Counted from the stretch's first letter, positions 51,059 to 60,223 are shown. The stretch: 64,000 bases of DNA from Aestuariivirga sp. (GCF_020252395.1 NZ_JADCDB010000021.1:62001-126000), one strand, 5' to 3'. A program made the numbers and translations. The notes: a model not told the origin generated them from the letters alone.

Positions 51059-53344
51059 ATGCGCATTCTGTGTCTCGGCGGCGGCCCCGCCGGCCTTTAT
51101 TTCGCGATCTCGATGAAGCTGCGCGACCCGGCGCATCAGGTGACGGTGCTGGAGCGGAACCGCGCCAATGACACTTTCGGCTGGGGCGTCGTCCTCTCCG
51201 ACGATGCCCTCTCCCGCATGCAGAAGAACGACCCCAAGAGCACCGGCGCCATCCGCAGCCATTTCGCCTATTGGGATGACATCGCGGTGGTGCACAACGG
51301 CCAGCGCACCGTCTCCGGCGGCCACGGCTTCGCCGGCATTGGCCGCAAGCAGATGCTGATCCTGCTGCAGGCGCGGGCCCGCGAGCTGGGCGTCGACCTG
51401 CAATTCCAGACCGAGTTCAAGTCGGCGGCGGAATACGCCAAGGACCATGACCTGGTGGTCGCCTGCGACGGCATCAACTCGCTGGTGCGCACGGAATTCG
51501 CCGAGGTGTTCAAGCCCGATATCGACATGCGGCTGTGCAAGTTCATCTGGCTCGGCACGCACCAGAAATTCGACGATGCTTTCACCTTCATCTTCGAGCA
51601 AACCGCGCACGGCTGGGTCTGGGCGCATGTCTACCAGTTCGATGCCGATACCGCGACCTTCATCGTCGAATGCCTGCCCGGGACGTGGAGCCGCTGGGGC
51701 TTCGCGGAGATGTCGAAGGAAGAGACCGTCGCCACCTGCGAGACGATCTTCGCCAAGCACTTAGGCGGCCATGCGCTGATGTCGAATGCCGCGCACCTGC
51801 GCGGTTCCGCGGTGTGGATGCAGTTCCCGCGCGTTATCTGCGAGCGCTGGTATCACAACAATGTCGTGCTGATGGGCGATGCGGCGGCGACGGGGCATTT
51901 CTCCATCGGCTCCGGATCGCGTCTCGCCTTCGACAGCGCGATTGCGCTGGCGGACTACCTGCACTCGGAACCCACGATGGAGCAGGCCTTCCAGCGCTAT
52001 CAGGACGAGCGGCGCGTCGAGGTGCTGCGCTTGCAGTCCGCCGCGCGCAACAGCCTCGAATGGTTCGAGCAGGTGGAGCGCTACCTCGATCTGCCGCCCT
52101 TGCAATTCGCCTATTCGCTGCTGACGCGAAGCCAGCGCATCAGCCACGAGAACCTGCGCCTGCGCGACCCGCAGTGGCTGCGCGCGGCGGAGGACTGGTT
52201 CCAGGAACAGGCCGGTGGTAGCAAGGGCCGTGCGCCGATGTTCGCGCCCTTCCGGCTGCGCAACATGCAGCTCAAGAACCGCCTCGTCGTCTCGCCCATG
52301 GCGCAATACAAGGCCGTGGATGGCTGCCCCACCGACTGGCACTTCGTGCATTACGCCGAGCGCGCCAAGGGCGGCGCCGGTCTGGTCTATACCGAGATGG
52401 CCTGCGTGTCGCCTGAGGGCCGCATCACGCCCGGCTGCCCCGGGCTTTATGCGCCGGAGCATGAGGCGCAGTGGTCGCGTCTCGCCGATTTCGTGCATGC
52501 CGAGACCACGGCGAAGATCTGCTGCCAGATCGGCCATGCGGGCCGCAAGGCCTCGGTGCAGGCGCCGTGGGAGGATGACGAGATGCCGCTGGTGACGGGC
52601 GGCTGGGAGACGATCGCCCCGTCCGCCATCGCCTGGTCGCCGAAACACAAGGCGCCGCGCGAGATGACGCGCGCCGACATGGATAAGGTGACGGCGCAGT
52701 TCGTGGCGGCGACAGAAATGGCGAAGCGCGCGGGCTTCGACATGGTGGAACTCCACGCCGCACACGGCTACCTGATCTCAAGCTTCATCTCGCCCACGTC
52801 GAACCGCCGCACGGATGAATATGGCGGCAGCCTCGAGAACCGCATGCGCTGGCCGCTCGAGGTGTTCCGCGCCATGCGCAAGGCGTGGGGCGAGGCTAGC
52901 CCCATGTCGGTGCGCATCTCCGCCAATGACTGGGTGGGGGCCGACGGCATCACGCCGGGCGATGCCGTGGAGGTGGCCAAGCTGTTCCACGCGGCGGGGG
53001 CGGACATCATCGATGTTTCCGCCGGCCAGACCAGCATCGCGGCAAAGCCCGTCTATGGCCGCATGTTCCAGACGCCGTTCAGCGACCGCATCCGCAACGA
53101 GGCTGACATTGCCACCATGGCGGTGGGCAACATCACCGAGGCCGACCAGGTGAACTCCATCCTGCTCGCTGGCCGCGCCGATCTCGTCTGCCTCGCCCGC
53201 CCGCATCTGGCGGACCCCTACTGGACGCTGCATGCGGCGGTTCAGATGGGGGACGAGGCGAGCGAGTGGCCAGCCCCCTATCGCGCCGGGCGCGACCAGG
53301 CCTTCCGCCTGCGCGGGAAATCTGCTGAGGCGATCCGCGTATGA
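51059..53344 (+). CDS. 2-aminobenzoyl-CoA monooxygenase/reductase-type fusion (salicylyl-CoA 5-hydroxylase/oxidoreductase family)
   Basis: A 761-residue two-domain flavoprotein. The N-terminal half (1 to about 385) is an aromatic-ring flavin monooxygenase with [10 protein letters not shown] at 7-16, [11 protein letters not shown] and [14 protein letters not shown] near 274. The C-terminal half (about 391-761) is an old-yellow-enzyme with [22 protein letters not shown] and [14 protein letters not shown]. This fusion matches 2-aminobenzoyl-CoA monooxygenase/reductase of Azoarcus evansii, which hydroxylates and then reduces the ring of the CoA thioester; relatives are annotated as bifunctional salicylyl-CoA 5-hydroxylase/oxidoreductase. 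ATG 51059 has GGGAGATTTTCGC upstream. RidA and beta-oxidation genes alongside favour the amino substrate. Confidence 0.9.
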   Translation: MRILCLGGGPAGLYFAISMKLRDPAHQVTVLERNRANDTFGWGVVLSDDALSRMQKNDPKSTGAIRSHFAYWDDIAVVHNGQRTVSGGHGFAGIGRKQMLILLQARARELGVDLQFQTEFKSAAEYAKDHDLVVACDGINSLVRTEFAEVFKPDIDMRLCKFIWLGTHQKFDDAFTFIFEQTAHGWVWAHVYQFDADTATFIVECLPGTWSRWGFAEMSKEETVATCETIFAKHLGGHALMSNAAHLRGSAVWMQFPRVICERWYHNNVVLMGDAAATGHFSIGSGSRLAFDSAIALADYLHSEPTMEQAFQRYQDERRVEVLRLQSAARNSLEWFEQVERYLDLPPLQFAYSLLTRSQRISHENLRLRDPQWLRAAEDWFQEQAGGSKGRAPMFAPFRLRNMQLKNRLVVSPMAQYKAVDGCPTDWHFVHYAERAKGGAGLVYTEMACVSPEGRITPGCPGLYAPEHEAQWSRLADFVHAETTAKICCQIGHAGRKASVQAPWEDDEMPLVTGGWETIAPSAIAWSPKHKAPREMTRADMDKVTAQFVAATEMAKRAGFDMVELHAAHGYLISSFISPTSNRRTDEYGGSLENRMRWPLEVFRAMRKAWGEASPMSVRISANDWVGADGITPGDAVEVAKLFHAAGADIIDVSAGQTSIAAKPVYGRMFQTPFSDRIRNEADIATMAVGNITEADQVNSILLAGRADLVCLARPHLADPYWTLHAAVQMGDEASEWPAPYRAGRDQAFRLRGKSAEAIRV

Positions 53345-53796
53345 ACGCACCCGATACGGATCCGCTCTCCAAGCGCCGCCTGAAGATGTGGATCAGGCTC
53401 TTGGGCGTCGCACGCGCCGCAGAGAGCAGCCTTCGCGAATATCTCCGCGTCGAGCACGGCACCACGCTGCCGCGCTTCGACGTGATGGCGGCCCTTTATC
53501 GCCGCCGCGACGGCGCCACCATGTCGGAGCTGAGCCGCATGCTGCTTGTCTCCAACGGCAATGCCACGGCGGTGGTGGACCGGCTGGAGAAGGACGGGCT
53601 GGTGCGCCGCACGGCCTCCGAAACCGACCGCCGCACCGTCCATGTGGCGCTGACACCCGAAGGCCTGCGCCAGTTCGAGCGGCTCGCGGCGGACCACGAG
53701 CGCGAGATCAACACGCTGTTTGCCGGCCTGAGCGACAGTGACGTCGAGCAGGTCACCGCGCTGCTGAAGCGCATGAGCAAGGGAGACAAGCCATGA
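53341..53796 (+). CDS. MarR family transcriptional regulator of the aromatic-CoA cluster
   Basis: A 151-residue MarR protein with the recognition region [29 protein letters not shown] and the wing [19 protein letters not shown] (residue spans about 58-105). It overlaps both neighbours as ATGA and so is translated with the pathway genes. It probably represses the divergent promoter via the palindrome at 50974-51004 and is released by a CoA-ester intermediate, as for known MarR regulators of aromatic-CoA pathways; this is inference. Confidence 0.9.
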   Translation: MNAPDTDPLSKRRLKMWIRLLGVARAAESSLREYLRVEHGTTLPRFDVMAALYRRRDGATMSELSRMLLVSNGNATAVVDRLEKDGLVRRTASETDRRTVHVALTPEGLRQFERLAADHEREINTLFAGLSDSDVEQVTALLKRMSKGDKP

Positions 53797-54605
53797 CGAC
53801 GCTTGCCGCTTATCAGCCGCAGCATTTCCTGTGGGAGGTGACGGATCGCGTCGCCACCATCCGCCTCAACCGCCCGGACCGCAAGAACCCGCTCACCTTC
53901 GAAAGCTATGCCGAGCTGCGCGATACCTTCCGCAGCCTCGCCTCTGCCGAGGACGTGGACGTCGTGGTTTTCGCCTCCAATGGCGGCAACTTCTGTTCCG
54001 GCGGCGACGTGCATGACATTATCGGGCCGCTGATCGGCCTCGACATGAAGGGCCTGCTCGCCTTCACGCGTATGACGGGTGATCTGGTCAAGGCGATGAT
54101 CTCCTGCGGCAAGCCGATCATCGCAGCGGTTGATGGCGTGTGCGTGGGCGCGGGCGCCATCGTCGCCATGGCCTCCGACCTGCGCCTTGCGACGCCGGAG
54201 GCCAAGGCGGCCTTCCTCTTCACCCGCGTGGGCCTTGCCGGCTGCGACATGGGCGCCTGCGCCATTCTCCCGCGCATCATCGGCCAGGGCCGCGCCGCGG
54301 AACTGCTCTATACCGGCCGCGTGATGACGGCGGCGGAGGGCGAGCGCTGGGGCTTCTGGAACGCGCTGCATGATGCGGCGTCACTGGAGGCGGAAGCAAT
54401 GAAGCTCGCGCGCGCCATCGCCGCGGGCCCCACCTTCGCGCATGGCATGACCAAGACGCAGCTGAACCAGGAATGGAACATGGGGCTGGAACAGGCGATC
54501 GAGGCGGAGGCCCAGGCGCAGGCCATCTGCATGCAGACGAAGGATTTCGGGCGCGCCTACCGGGCTTTCGTGGCCAGGCAGAAACCCGTGTTCGAGGGGA
54601 ACTGA
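53793..54605 (+). CDS. Crotonase-fold protein lacking both hydratase glutamates
   Basis: A 270-residue enoyl-CoA hydratase superfamily member. The oxyanion-hole region ([22 protein letters not shown]) is kept, but aligning to crotonase puts I123 and R145 where the two catalytic glutamates should be. D152 in [11 protein letters not shown] may take a catalytic role, as an aspartate does in other superfamily branches. Hydrolase, ring-opening or isomerase chemistry is therefore more likely than simple hydration. It is coupled to MarR (ATGA overlap) and followed one base later by the acyl-CoA dehydrogenase. Confidence 0.88.
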   Translation: MTTLAAYQPQHFLWEVTDRVATIRLNRPDRKNPLTFESYAELRDTFRSLASAEDVDVVVFASNGGNFCSGGDVHDIIGPLIGLDMKGLLAFTRMTGDLVKAMISCGKPIIAAVDGVCVGAGAIVAMASDLRLATPEAKAAFLFTRVGLAGCDMGACAILPRIIGQGRAAELLYTGRVMTAAEGERWGFWNALHDAASLEAEAMKLARAIAAGPTFAHGMTKTQLNQEWNMGLEQAIEAEAQAQAICMQTKDFGRAYRAFVARQKPVFEGN

Positions 54606-54606
54606 C

Positions 54607-55746
54607 ATGGGTGACACCAGCTATCTCGACTGGCCCTTCTTCGAGCCGCGCCACCGGGCTCTGGCGGTGGAGCTCCATGGCTGGTGCAAGGAACACCTGA
54701 CGGGACATCATGCCGATGTGGATGCAGCCTGCCGCTCGCATGTGAGGAAGCTCGGCGCTTCGGGCTGGCTCAAATACACGGGCGCTGGCGATGGCGAAAA
54801 GCTCGACGTGCGCACGCTGTGCCTGATCCGCGAGATCATCGCGCAATATGACGGGCTCGCTGAATTCTCATTCGCCATGCAGGGCCTCGGCATGGGAGCG
54901 GTGACGCTGTTCGGCACGCCCGAGCAGAAGCAGTGGCTGGCCCGCACGCGCAGCGGCGAAGCCATCGCCGGCTTCGCCATCACCGAGCCCGAAGCGGGCT
55001 CCGATGCGGCGGCAACGAAGATGACGGCCACCCGCGTGCAGGGCGGCTTCGTGCTGAACGGCGAGAAGACCTATATTTCCAACGGCGGCATCGCCGATGT
55101 CTATGCCGTCTTCGCCCGCACCGGCGAGGCGCCCGGCGCCAAGGGGCTCTCGGCGTTTCTGGTGCCCGCCGACACGAAGGGCCTCACGGTGGCCGGGCGC
55201 ATCGACGTGATGGCGCCGCATCCCCTCGCCCTGCTGAACTTCGAAAATGTCGAAATCCCCGAGGGCGCGCTCATCGGCAAGCCGGGGGATGGATTCAAGA
55301 TCGCCATGTCGGTGCTCGACGTCTTCCGCTCCACCGTGGGCGCCGCCGCTGTCGGCTTCGCGCGCCGCGCGCTGGATGAAACGCTGGCGCGGGTGAAGGC
55401 GCGCAAGGTGGGTGGGGCACCACTCGCCGAGCTTCAGATGGTGCAGGGCCACATTGCCGACATGGCGCTCGACATCGATGCCTCGGCATTGCTCGTCTAC
55501 CGCGCCGCCTGGACCAAAGACATGGGGCAACCGCGCATCACGCGCGAGGCCTCCATGGCCAAGCTCAATGCGACGGAGGCCGCTCAGCGCGTCATCGACA
55601 TGGCGGTGCAGCTCCATGGTGGCGATGGCGTGAAGCACGGCGCCGTGGTCGAGCGTCTCTACCGTGAAATCCGCGCGTTGCGCATCTATGAGGGGGCGAG
55701 CGACGTGCAGCGCGTGATCATCGCCCGCGCCGTGCTGGGAGGCTGA
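54607..55746 (+). CDS. Acyl-CoA dehydrogenase
   Basis: A 379-residue FAD flavoenzyme of the acyl-CoA dehydrogenase family. FAITEPEAGSDAAATKM and GEKTYISNGGIADVY are the FAD and substrate segments, and the C-terminal IYEGASDVQR carries the catalytic-base glutamate E362. It would introduce or remove a double bond in the CoA-bound ring or its ring-opened product. Starts one base after the crotonase stop; RidA follows in 2 bases. Confidence 0.92.
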   Translation: MGDTSYLDWPFFEPRHRALAVELHGWCKEHLTGHHADVDAACRSHVRKLGASGWLKYTGAGDGEKLDVRTLCLIREIIAQYDGLAEFSFAMQGLGMGAVTLFGTPEQKQWLARTRSGEAIAGFAITEPEAGSDAAATKMTATRVQGGFVLNGEKTYISNGGIADVYAVFARTGEAPGAKGLSAFLVPADTKGLTVAGRIDVMAPHPLALLNFENVEIPEGALIGKPGDGFKIAMSVLDVFRSTVGAAAVGFARRALDETLARVKARKVGGAPLAELQMVQGHIADMALDIDASALLVYRAAWTKDMGQPRITREASMAKLNATEAAQRVIDMAVQLHGGDGVKHGAVVERLYREIRALRIYEGASDVQRVIIARAVLGG

Positions 55747-55748
55747 GC

Positions 55749-56159
55749 ATGACCGGATCGCCGCATGAATTCCTCCACCCGCGCGACTGGAAGCCGGCGC
55801 TGGGCTATGCCAATGGTGTCGCCGCCTCGGGCCGCATGATCTTCTGCGGCGGCCTCATCGGCTGGAATGCCCAGCAGGAATTCGAGTCCGACGACTTCAT
55901 CGACCAGGTGGCGCAGACGCTGAGGAACATCGTGGCAGTCTTGGCGGAGGCGGGCGCCGGGCCGGAGCACATCGTGCGACTCACCTGGTATGTGACCGAC
56001 AAGCAGGAATATCTGGCGCGGCTGAAGGAGCTGGGCCGCGTCTACCGCGAGATCATCGGCAAGCACTTCCCCGCCATGGCGCTGGTGCAGGTGGCGGCGC
56101 TCGTCGAGGACCGCGCCAAGGTGGAGATCGAGGCAACGGCGGTGGTCCCGCAGGCCTAG
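55749..56159 (+). CDS. RidA family enamine/imine deaminase
   Basis: A 136-residue member of the RidA/YjgF/Rid family with the usual signature IVRLTWYVTDKQEYLARL and FPAMALVQVAALVED. RidA enzymes hydrolyse reactive enamines and imines to ketones plus ammonia. In this cluster a natural substrate is the enamine formed when the 2-aminobenzoyl-CoA ring is reduced, which would account for release of the amino nitrogen. Last gene of the monooxygenase operon. Confidence 0.9.
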   Translation: MTGSPHEFLHPRDWKPALGYANGVAASGRMIFCGGLIGWNAQQEFESDDFIDQVAQTLRNIVAVLAEAGAGPEHIVRLTWYVTDKQEYLARLKELGRVYREIIGKHFPAMALVQVAALVEDRAKVEIEATAVVPQA

Positions 56160-56160
56160 C

Positions 56161-56202
56161 CGCATGTTCCGATGAGATGGAATCATCTCATCGGAACATG
56201 CG
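56161..56202. repeat. Perfect palindrome with 19-bp arms
   Basis: CGCATGTTCCGATGAGATG (56161-56179) pairs perfectly with 56184-56202 around GAAT. It begins 1 base after the RidA stop codon and may end that transcript as well as belong to a dispersed repeat family. Confidence 0.7.
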
Positions 56203-56217
56203 CCAGATCAAAAGCTT

Positions 56218-56265
56218 GAGCATGATCTTATCGCAAAAGTGGTTCCACTTTTGCGGATCATGCTC
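56218..56265. repeat. Rhizobiales-type intergenic palindrome (AGCATGATC/GATCATGCT)
   Basis: GAGCATGATC (56218-56227) pairs with GATCATGCTC (56256-56265), enclosing a second stem GCAAAAGTGG/CCACTTTTGC. This combined outer and inner stem is a familiar dispersed repeat of Rhizobiales genomes. Confidence 0.65.
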
Positions 56266-56266
56266 T

Positions 56267-56313
56267 AGAGCATCGTGCGAGCAAGTGGAATCGCTTGCGA
56301 AGCGAAAGATGCT
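56267..56313. repeat. Imperfect palindrome (AGAGCATC/GATGCTCC)
   Basis: AGAGCATC near 56267 pairs with GATGCTC near 56307-56313, enclosing GCAAG...CTTGC. Third member of the palindrome cluster. Confidence 0.5.
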
Positions 56314-56341
56314 CCAGAGTCAAAAGCTGGCGCAACTTTAC

Positions 56342-56369
56342 GCCCTCAAGTGCGAATGCACTTGAGGGC
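56342..56369. repeat. Perfect palindrome with 12-bp arms before the thioesterase gene end
   Basis: GCCCTCAAGTGC (56342-56353) pairs with GCACTTGAGGGC (56358-56369) around GAAT, the same loop as the first palindrome. It lies 8 bases from the thioesterase stop codon and can terminate that gene's transcript. The gap 56160-56377 contains only these palindromes. Confidence 0.65.
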
Positions 56370-56377
56370 CCGTTGCG

Positions 56378-56830
56378 CTAGCCGCGCTTCACCGGCTGGT
56401 GCGGATTGGCGTCTTCGTCCTTCGGCAGAAAGCTCATCAGCTTGGCGCGCACATCGTCGGGCCAGCTCATCGACGTGTGCTTGTCCAGCCAGCTGGCGGC
56501 CAGAACCTGATTGACCGTCCAACGCAATTCATCGCCGCACCAGATTTCATGGTCGAGCGCCACCGAGGAGCGGCCCACCTTTTTCACCGTGACGCGGAAG
56601 GTGAGCTTGTCGCCGAAGAAGGAGGGCTTGGAGAAATTGCAGGTGAGGTGCACCGTGGGCGTGCCCCAGCGCTCCTTCCAGATGATCTCGTGCCAGGGAT
56701 AGCCGATCCAGGTCCAGAACTCCTCCACCACGCCGTTGAGCAGGTTGAGATAGGACGGGTAATAGGCGGTGCCCGAGATATCGCAGTCGCCGAAGCGGAG
56801 CATGCGGTCGGTGGTGAAGCTGACAGCCAT
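56378..56830 (-). CDS. Acyl-CoA thioesterase, 4-hydroxybenzoyl-CoA thioesterase type
   Basis: A 150-residue hot-dog-fold thioesterase. RFGDCDISGTAYYPSYLNLLN contains the catalytic aspartate of the 4-hydroxybenzoyl-CoA thioesterase (4HBT) group. The size is that of a single-domain enzyme. ATG 56830 starts the fold; longer in-frame extensions are not conserved-looking. It could release an aromatic acid from CoA when the pathway stalls. It is 79 bases downstream of the exported VOC gene on the same strand. Confidence 0.88.
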   Translation of the reverse strand: MAVSFTTDRMLRFGDCDISGTAYYPSYLNLLNGVVEEFWTWIGYPWHEIIWKERWGTPTVHLTCNFSKPSFFGDKLTFRVTVKKVGRSSVALDHEIWCGDELRWTVNQVLAASWLDKHTSMSWPDDVRAKLMSFLPKDEDANPHQPVKRG

Positions 56831-56909
56831 GGCGGGGTCCCGAATGTGAAGAGCCGGGCATGCTGCCATGCCCAGCCCGACTGTAACATGGGCTATCGTA
56901 AACGCCAGC

Positions 56910-57500
56910 TTACTTGGCCGGGTCCTTCGGCGACCACAGCACCGGGCCACCGTCTTTCTCATAGGCCATACCGCTGGGATAGGTGATGGCCTCGAGCTGC
57001 AGGCCCCAGGGCGACTGGAAATAAAGGATGGCCTGTCCGGCGGCGGGCCCCTGGTCCACCGGCAGCGGACCCAGACGCGTGGCGACACCCTTCTCGTCGA
57101 GGAAGGCCTTCGCCGCCTTGATGTCATCGACATAGAAGGCGATGTGGAAGGCGCCGATGTCGCTGTTCTTCTGGTTCAGCGTGCGCTGGTCTGGCGCCTT
57201 GTACTTGAACAGCTCGATGTTGGAGCCGAAGCCGCAGCGCATCATGGTGATCTGCTCGATGACGGCCTTGGAGTCGACGCCCAAGAGGTCGGTCATGAAG
57301 GTGCCCTTGTCATCGGCGAAGGGGCCGAAGGACATGGCCTTCTGGCAGCCGAGGATGTCGCTGAAGAAAGTGACGGCCTGGTCCATGTCAGGCACGGTGA
57401 TGCCGGTGTGGTCATGCCCGCGCATGCCGGGCATGGCAGCGTGGGCGGCAGAGAGGCTCAGCAGCAGCGCAGAGGCTGCCAGCAGGGCGCGCTTCATCAT
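56910..57500 (-). CDS. Exported VOC (glyoxalase/bleomycin-resistance fold) protein
   Basis: A 196-residue protein with a signal peptide (MKRALLAASALLLSLSAAHA, cleavage near 22) and one vicinal-oxygen-chelate domain. HDHTGITVPD supplies a metal-type histidine, FHIAFYVDDI a second, and the GLQLEAITYP end a glutamate, as in methylmalonyl-CoA epimerase and ring-cleaving dioxygenase relatives. VOC proteins are usually cytoplasmic, so export is notable. The double ATG at 57500/57497 follows GGAGGAACC. Divergent from the first phytoene-desaturase-like gene. Confidence 0.82.
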   Translation of the reverse strand: MMKRALLAASALLLSLSAAHAAMPGMRGHDHTGITVPDMDQAVTFFSDILGCQKAMSFGPFADDKGTFMTDLLGVDSKAVIEQITMMRCGFGSNIELFKYKAPDQRTLNQKNSDIGAFHIAFYVDDIKAAKAFLDEKGVATRLGPLPVDQGPAAGQAILYFQSPWGLQLEAITYPSGMAYEKDGGPVLWSPKDPAK

Positions 57501-57571
57501 GGGTGGTTCCTCCAATCGGTGGCCGGCCGGCTTATCTGCAGGCTCGCCGGCAATTCGGACACAAAACATCC

Positions 57572-57650
57572 ATTTGCACAAGATTGATTCTGCAATAACC
57601 TGAATTATGTGCAGTGCAATATGGCGTTTCCATGCACTTGCACGAAATTT
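57572..57650. promoter_or_regulatory. TTGCAC-rich divergent regulatory region
   Basis: TTGCACAA (57574), its reverse complement GTGCAA (57614-57619) and TTGCACGAAAT (57638) occur within 80 bases of the 208-base gap between the divergent VOC and flavoprotein genes. Half-sites of a dimeric regulator such as the MarR at 61795 are plausible. Confidence 0.35.
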
Positions 57651-57708
57651 CGGATTGACCCTCCAGGCCCGCTGTTGGAAGCTTCGCGCAAAGGACGGAG
57701 CATCCGGC

Positions 57709-59289
57709 ATGGCGACTTCCACATTCGATGCGGCGATCATCGGCGCGGGCCATAATGGGCTGTCCGCCGCGATCCACCTCGCCAAGCGCGGATGGCATGT
57801 CGGCGTCTTCGAGGCGAAGGCGGAGGCCGGCGGTGCGGTGAAGACGCGTGAGGTGACGCTGCCCGGTTTCCGGCACGACCTCGCCGCCATGAATCTCTCG
57901 ATGTTTGCGGGCTCGCCCTTCCTGCGCGAGCATGGCGAGGGGCTTGGCCGCCACGGCCTCGCCTTTGCGCCTGCCGCGCATTGCTTCGCCTCGGTATTCC
58001 CGGACCGCACATGGTTCGGCGTGTCGAAGGACGCTCGCCTCACCATGGCGCGGCTCAATGCGCTGGACCCGGGCGATGCGGAGGCCTGGGACGCGATGAT
58101 GCAGCGCTTCGGCAAGGACGCGCCGCATATCTTCGGGCTGCTCGGCAATGTCATGCCCTCCTGGGCCATGGCAAAGCTGATCTACAAGGCCTGGCGCGAG
58201 AACGGCACGGCCTGGACGCTGGACATGCTGCGCTTCCTCACCATGTCAACGCGCAGCTGGGCCGACATGCATTTCCGCAATGACAAGGTGAAGGCAACGC
58301 TCGCCGCCTGGGGCCTGCATCTCGACTTTCCGCCGGATGTTTCGGGCGGTGCGCTGTTTCCCTATCTCGAGTCGATGACCAACCAGGCCTTCGGCATGGC
58401 GATCGGCCAAGGCGGAGCCGGCATGATGATCCGTGCGCTGACGGGTTATCTGAAGGAGCTGGGTGGCGAGCTTCACCTCGATGCGCCGGTGGCGGAGGTC
58501 ATCCAATCCGCCGGCAGCGCCAGCGGCATCAGGCTCGCCAATGGCCGGACCATCACGGCGCGCCGGGCGGTGATTGCCAATGTCACGCCGCACGTGCTGT
58601 TCGGCAAGCTGCTGCCCAATGGCACGGGCAAGCCTGCGGTGGACGCCAAGTTCAAGGCCTTCCGCCCCGGTCCCGGCACCATGATGGTGCACCTCGCCAT
58701 GGACGGGCTGCCGGACTGGGCGGCGGGAGCCGAACTCAAGGACTTCGCCTATGTCCACATCGCGCCCGGCTTCGCCTACATGAACCGTGCCTATGGGGAG
58801 GCGATGGACGGGTTGCTGCCGGAGAAGCCCGTGCTGGTCGTGGGCCAGCCGACCGCTGTCGATAAATCCCGCGCGCCCGCGGGCAAGCATATCCTCTGGG
58901 TCCAGGTGCGCGTGCTGCCGAAGCTCGTGAAGGGCGATGCGGCGGGCCTCATCAAGGGCACGCAGTGGGCCGCAATCAAGGAGGCTTACGCCGACCGCGT
59001 TGTCTCCATCATCGAGGACTTTGCGCCGGGCACGCGGGCGAAGATCCTCGGCAGTGCGGTGTTCTCACCGGATGATCTCGAAGACGAAAATCCCTGCCTC
59101 GCTGGCGGCGACAATCTCTCGGGCAGCCACCAGCTGGACCAGAATTTTCTGTTCCGCCCCGTGGCCGGTTACTCGCGCTACAAGATGCCGCTGGAGCGCC
59201 TCTACATGTGCGGCGCCGCCACCTGGCCGGGGGCCGGCACGGGGGCGGGCTCGGGCTATCTGCTGGCCAAGATGCTGGGCGGCGGCTGA
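57709..59289 (+). CDS. Phytoene desaturase-like FAD oxidoreductase 1
   Basis: A 526-residue NAD(P)/FAD-dependent amine-oxidase-fold protein (COG1233). The dinucleotide motif is IIGAGHNGLSAAIHLAKRG at about 9-27, and the C-terminal FAD segment is YMCGAATWPGAGTGAGSGYLL. No carotenoid genes are nearby. Relatives outside carotenoid synthesis oxidise assorted hydrophobic or aromatic molecules. ATG 57709 lies after AAAGGACGGAG. With the second copy at 60224 it brackets the isatin-hydrolase-like gene, so it may oxidise an oxindole-type precursor; this is a guess. Confidence 0.85.
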   Translation: MATSTFDAAIIGAGHNGLSAAIHLAKRGWHVGVFEAKAEAGGAVKTREVTLPGFRHDLAAMNLSMFAGSPFLREHGEGLGRHGLAFAPAAHCFASVFPDRTWFGVSKDARLTMARLNALDPGDAEAWDAMMQRFGKDAPHIFGLLGNVMPSWAMAKLIYKAWRENGTAWTLDMLRFLTMSTRSWADMHFRNDKVKATLAAWGLHLDFPPDVSGGALFPYLESMTNQAFGMAIGQGGAGMMIRALTGYLKELGGELHLDAPVAEVIQSAGSASGIRLANGRTITARRAVIANVTPHVLFGKLLPNGTGKPAVDAKFKAFRPGPGTMMVHLAMDGLPDWAAGAELKDFAYVHIAPGFAYMNRAYGEAMDGLLPEKPVLVVGQPTAVDKSRAPAGKHILWVQVRVLPKLVKGDAAGLIKGTQWAAIKEAYADRVVSIIEDFAPGTRAKILGSAVFSPDDLEDENPCLAGGDNLSGSHQLDQNFLFRPVAGYSRYKMPLERLYMCGAATWPGAGTGAGSGYLLAKMLGGG

Positions 59290-59325
59290 TCTGTGCCCGC
59301 GCATGGATCATGTTGTTGCGATTGC

Positions 59326-59367
59326 GAAAACGCGAGGCCTCGGGCCCGTCCCGATGCTTGCGTTTTC
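59326..59367. repeat. Hairpin between flavoprotein and isatin-hydrolase-like genes
   Basis: GAAAACGC (59326-59333) pairs with GCGTTTTC (59360-59367) with further internal GC pairing. It lies 37 to 78 bases after the flavoprotein stop. It may limit readthrough or shield the transcript end. Confidence 0.4.
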
Positions 59368-59413
59368 ATGGGAATGAAATAGCTTCCGGCCATCAACCAA
59401 CGAGGAAAAGCCC

Positions 59414-60196
59414 ATGTCCAACCCCGTCACCGAACTTGCTTCCGCGCTGCTGTCGGGCCGCGTCGAGGTGGTCGATCTCACCGCCGTGCTCGGCCCCGAG
59501 ACGCCGCTGATCAAGCTGCCGCCGCAGATTGGCCTCAACACGCCGCAGGTCGAAATCCACACCATTTCGCATTATGACGACAAGGGTCCCTTCTGGGCCT
59601 GGAACTGGCTGAAGCTGGGCGAGCATTCGGGCACGCATTTCGATGCGCCGCAGCACTGGATCACCGGCAAGGACTATCCGGATGGCGCCACCGACACGAT
59701 CCCCGCGCGGAACTTCGTCGGCCCCGTCAACGTCATCGACTGCAGCGCCGAAGTGGCGAAGAACCCCGACTTCCTCTTGACCGTCGATCACATCAAGGCC
59801 TGGGAAGCCAAGCACGGCGAGATCGAGAAGGGCTCCTGGGTCGTGATGCGCACCGACTGGTATAAGCGCAATGGCAGCGAGAAGGACTTCCTCAACGCCG
59901 ACGAGACCGGCCCGCACTCGCCGGGGCCGACGGCCGAGGCGATCCAGTACCTGATCGACAAGGGCATCATGGGCTGGGGCTCCGAGACGGTGGGCACCGA
60001 TGCGGGCTCCGCTGGCGGCATGACCCCGCCCTTCCCCGCCCATAATCTGATGCACAAGAACAACCGCTACGGCCTCGCCTCGCTGTGCAACCTTGACAAG
60101 CTGCCGGCCAAGGGGGCCGTCATCATTGCCGCACCCTTGAAGATCAAGCATGGCACGGGCAGCCCGCTGCGCGTTCTGGCGCTGGTGGGCAAGTAA
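59414..60196 (+). CDS. Isatin hydrolase-like cyclase-family enzyme
   Basis: A 260-residue cytoplasmic metal hydrolase of the cyclase (KynB) superfamily. The metal motif HSGTHFDAPQHW gives H71, H75, D77 and H81, and the preceding PFWAWNWLKLGE matches isatin hydrolases, which open isatin to isatinate with manganese. The nearby 2-aminobenzoyl-CoA-type monooxygenase and indolepyruvate-type oxidoreductase support an indole-derived substrate. ATG 59414 follows CGAGGAAAAGCCC. An alternative is another lactam or lactone hydrolase of the same fold. Confidence 0.75.
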   Translation: MSNPVTELASALLSGRVEVVDLTAVLGPETPLIKLPPQIGLNTPQVEIHTISHYDDKGPFWAWNWLKLGEHSGTHFDAPQHWITGKDYPDGATDTIPARNFVGPVNVIDCSAEVAKNPDFLLTVDHIKAWEAKHGEIEKGSWVVMRTDWYKRNGSEKDFLNADETGPHSPGPTAEAIQYLIDKGIMGWGSETVGTDAGSAGGMTPPFPAHNLMHKNNRYGLASLCNLDKLPAKGAVIIAAPLKIKHGTGSPLRVLALVGK

Positions 60197-60223
60197 GACG
60201 CAAGGCAAGAGAAGGAACGCGGC

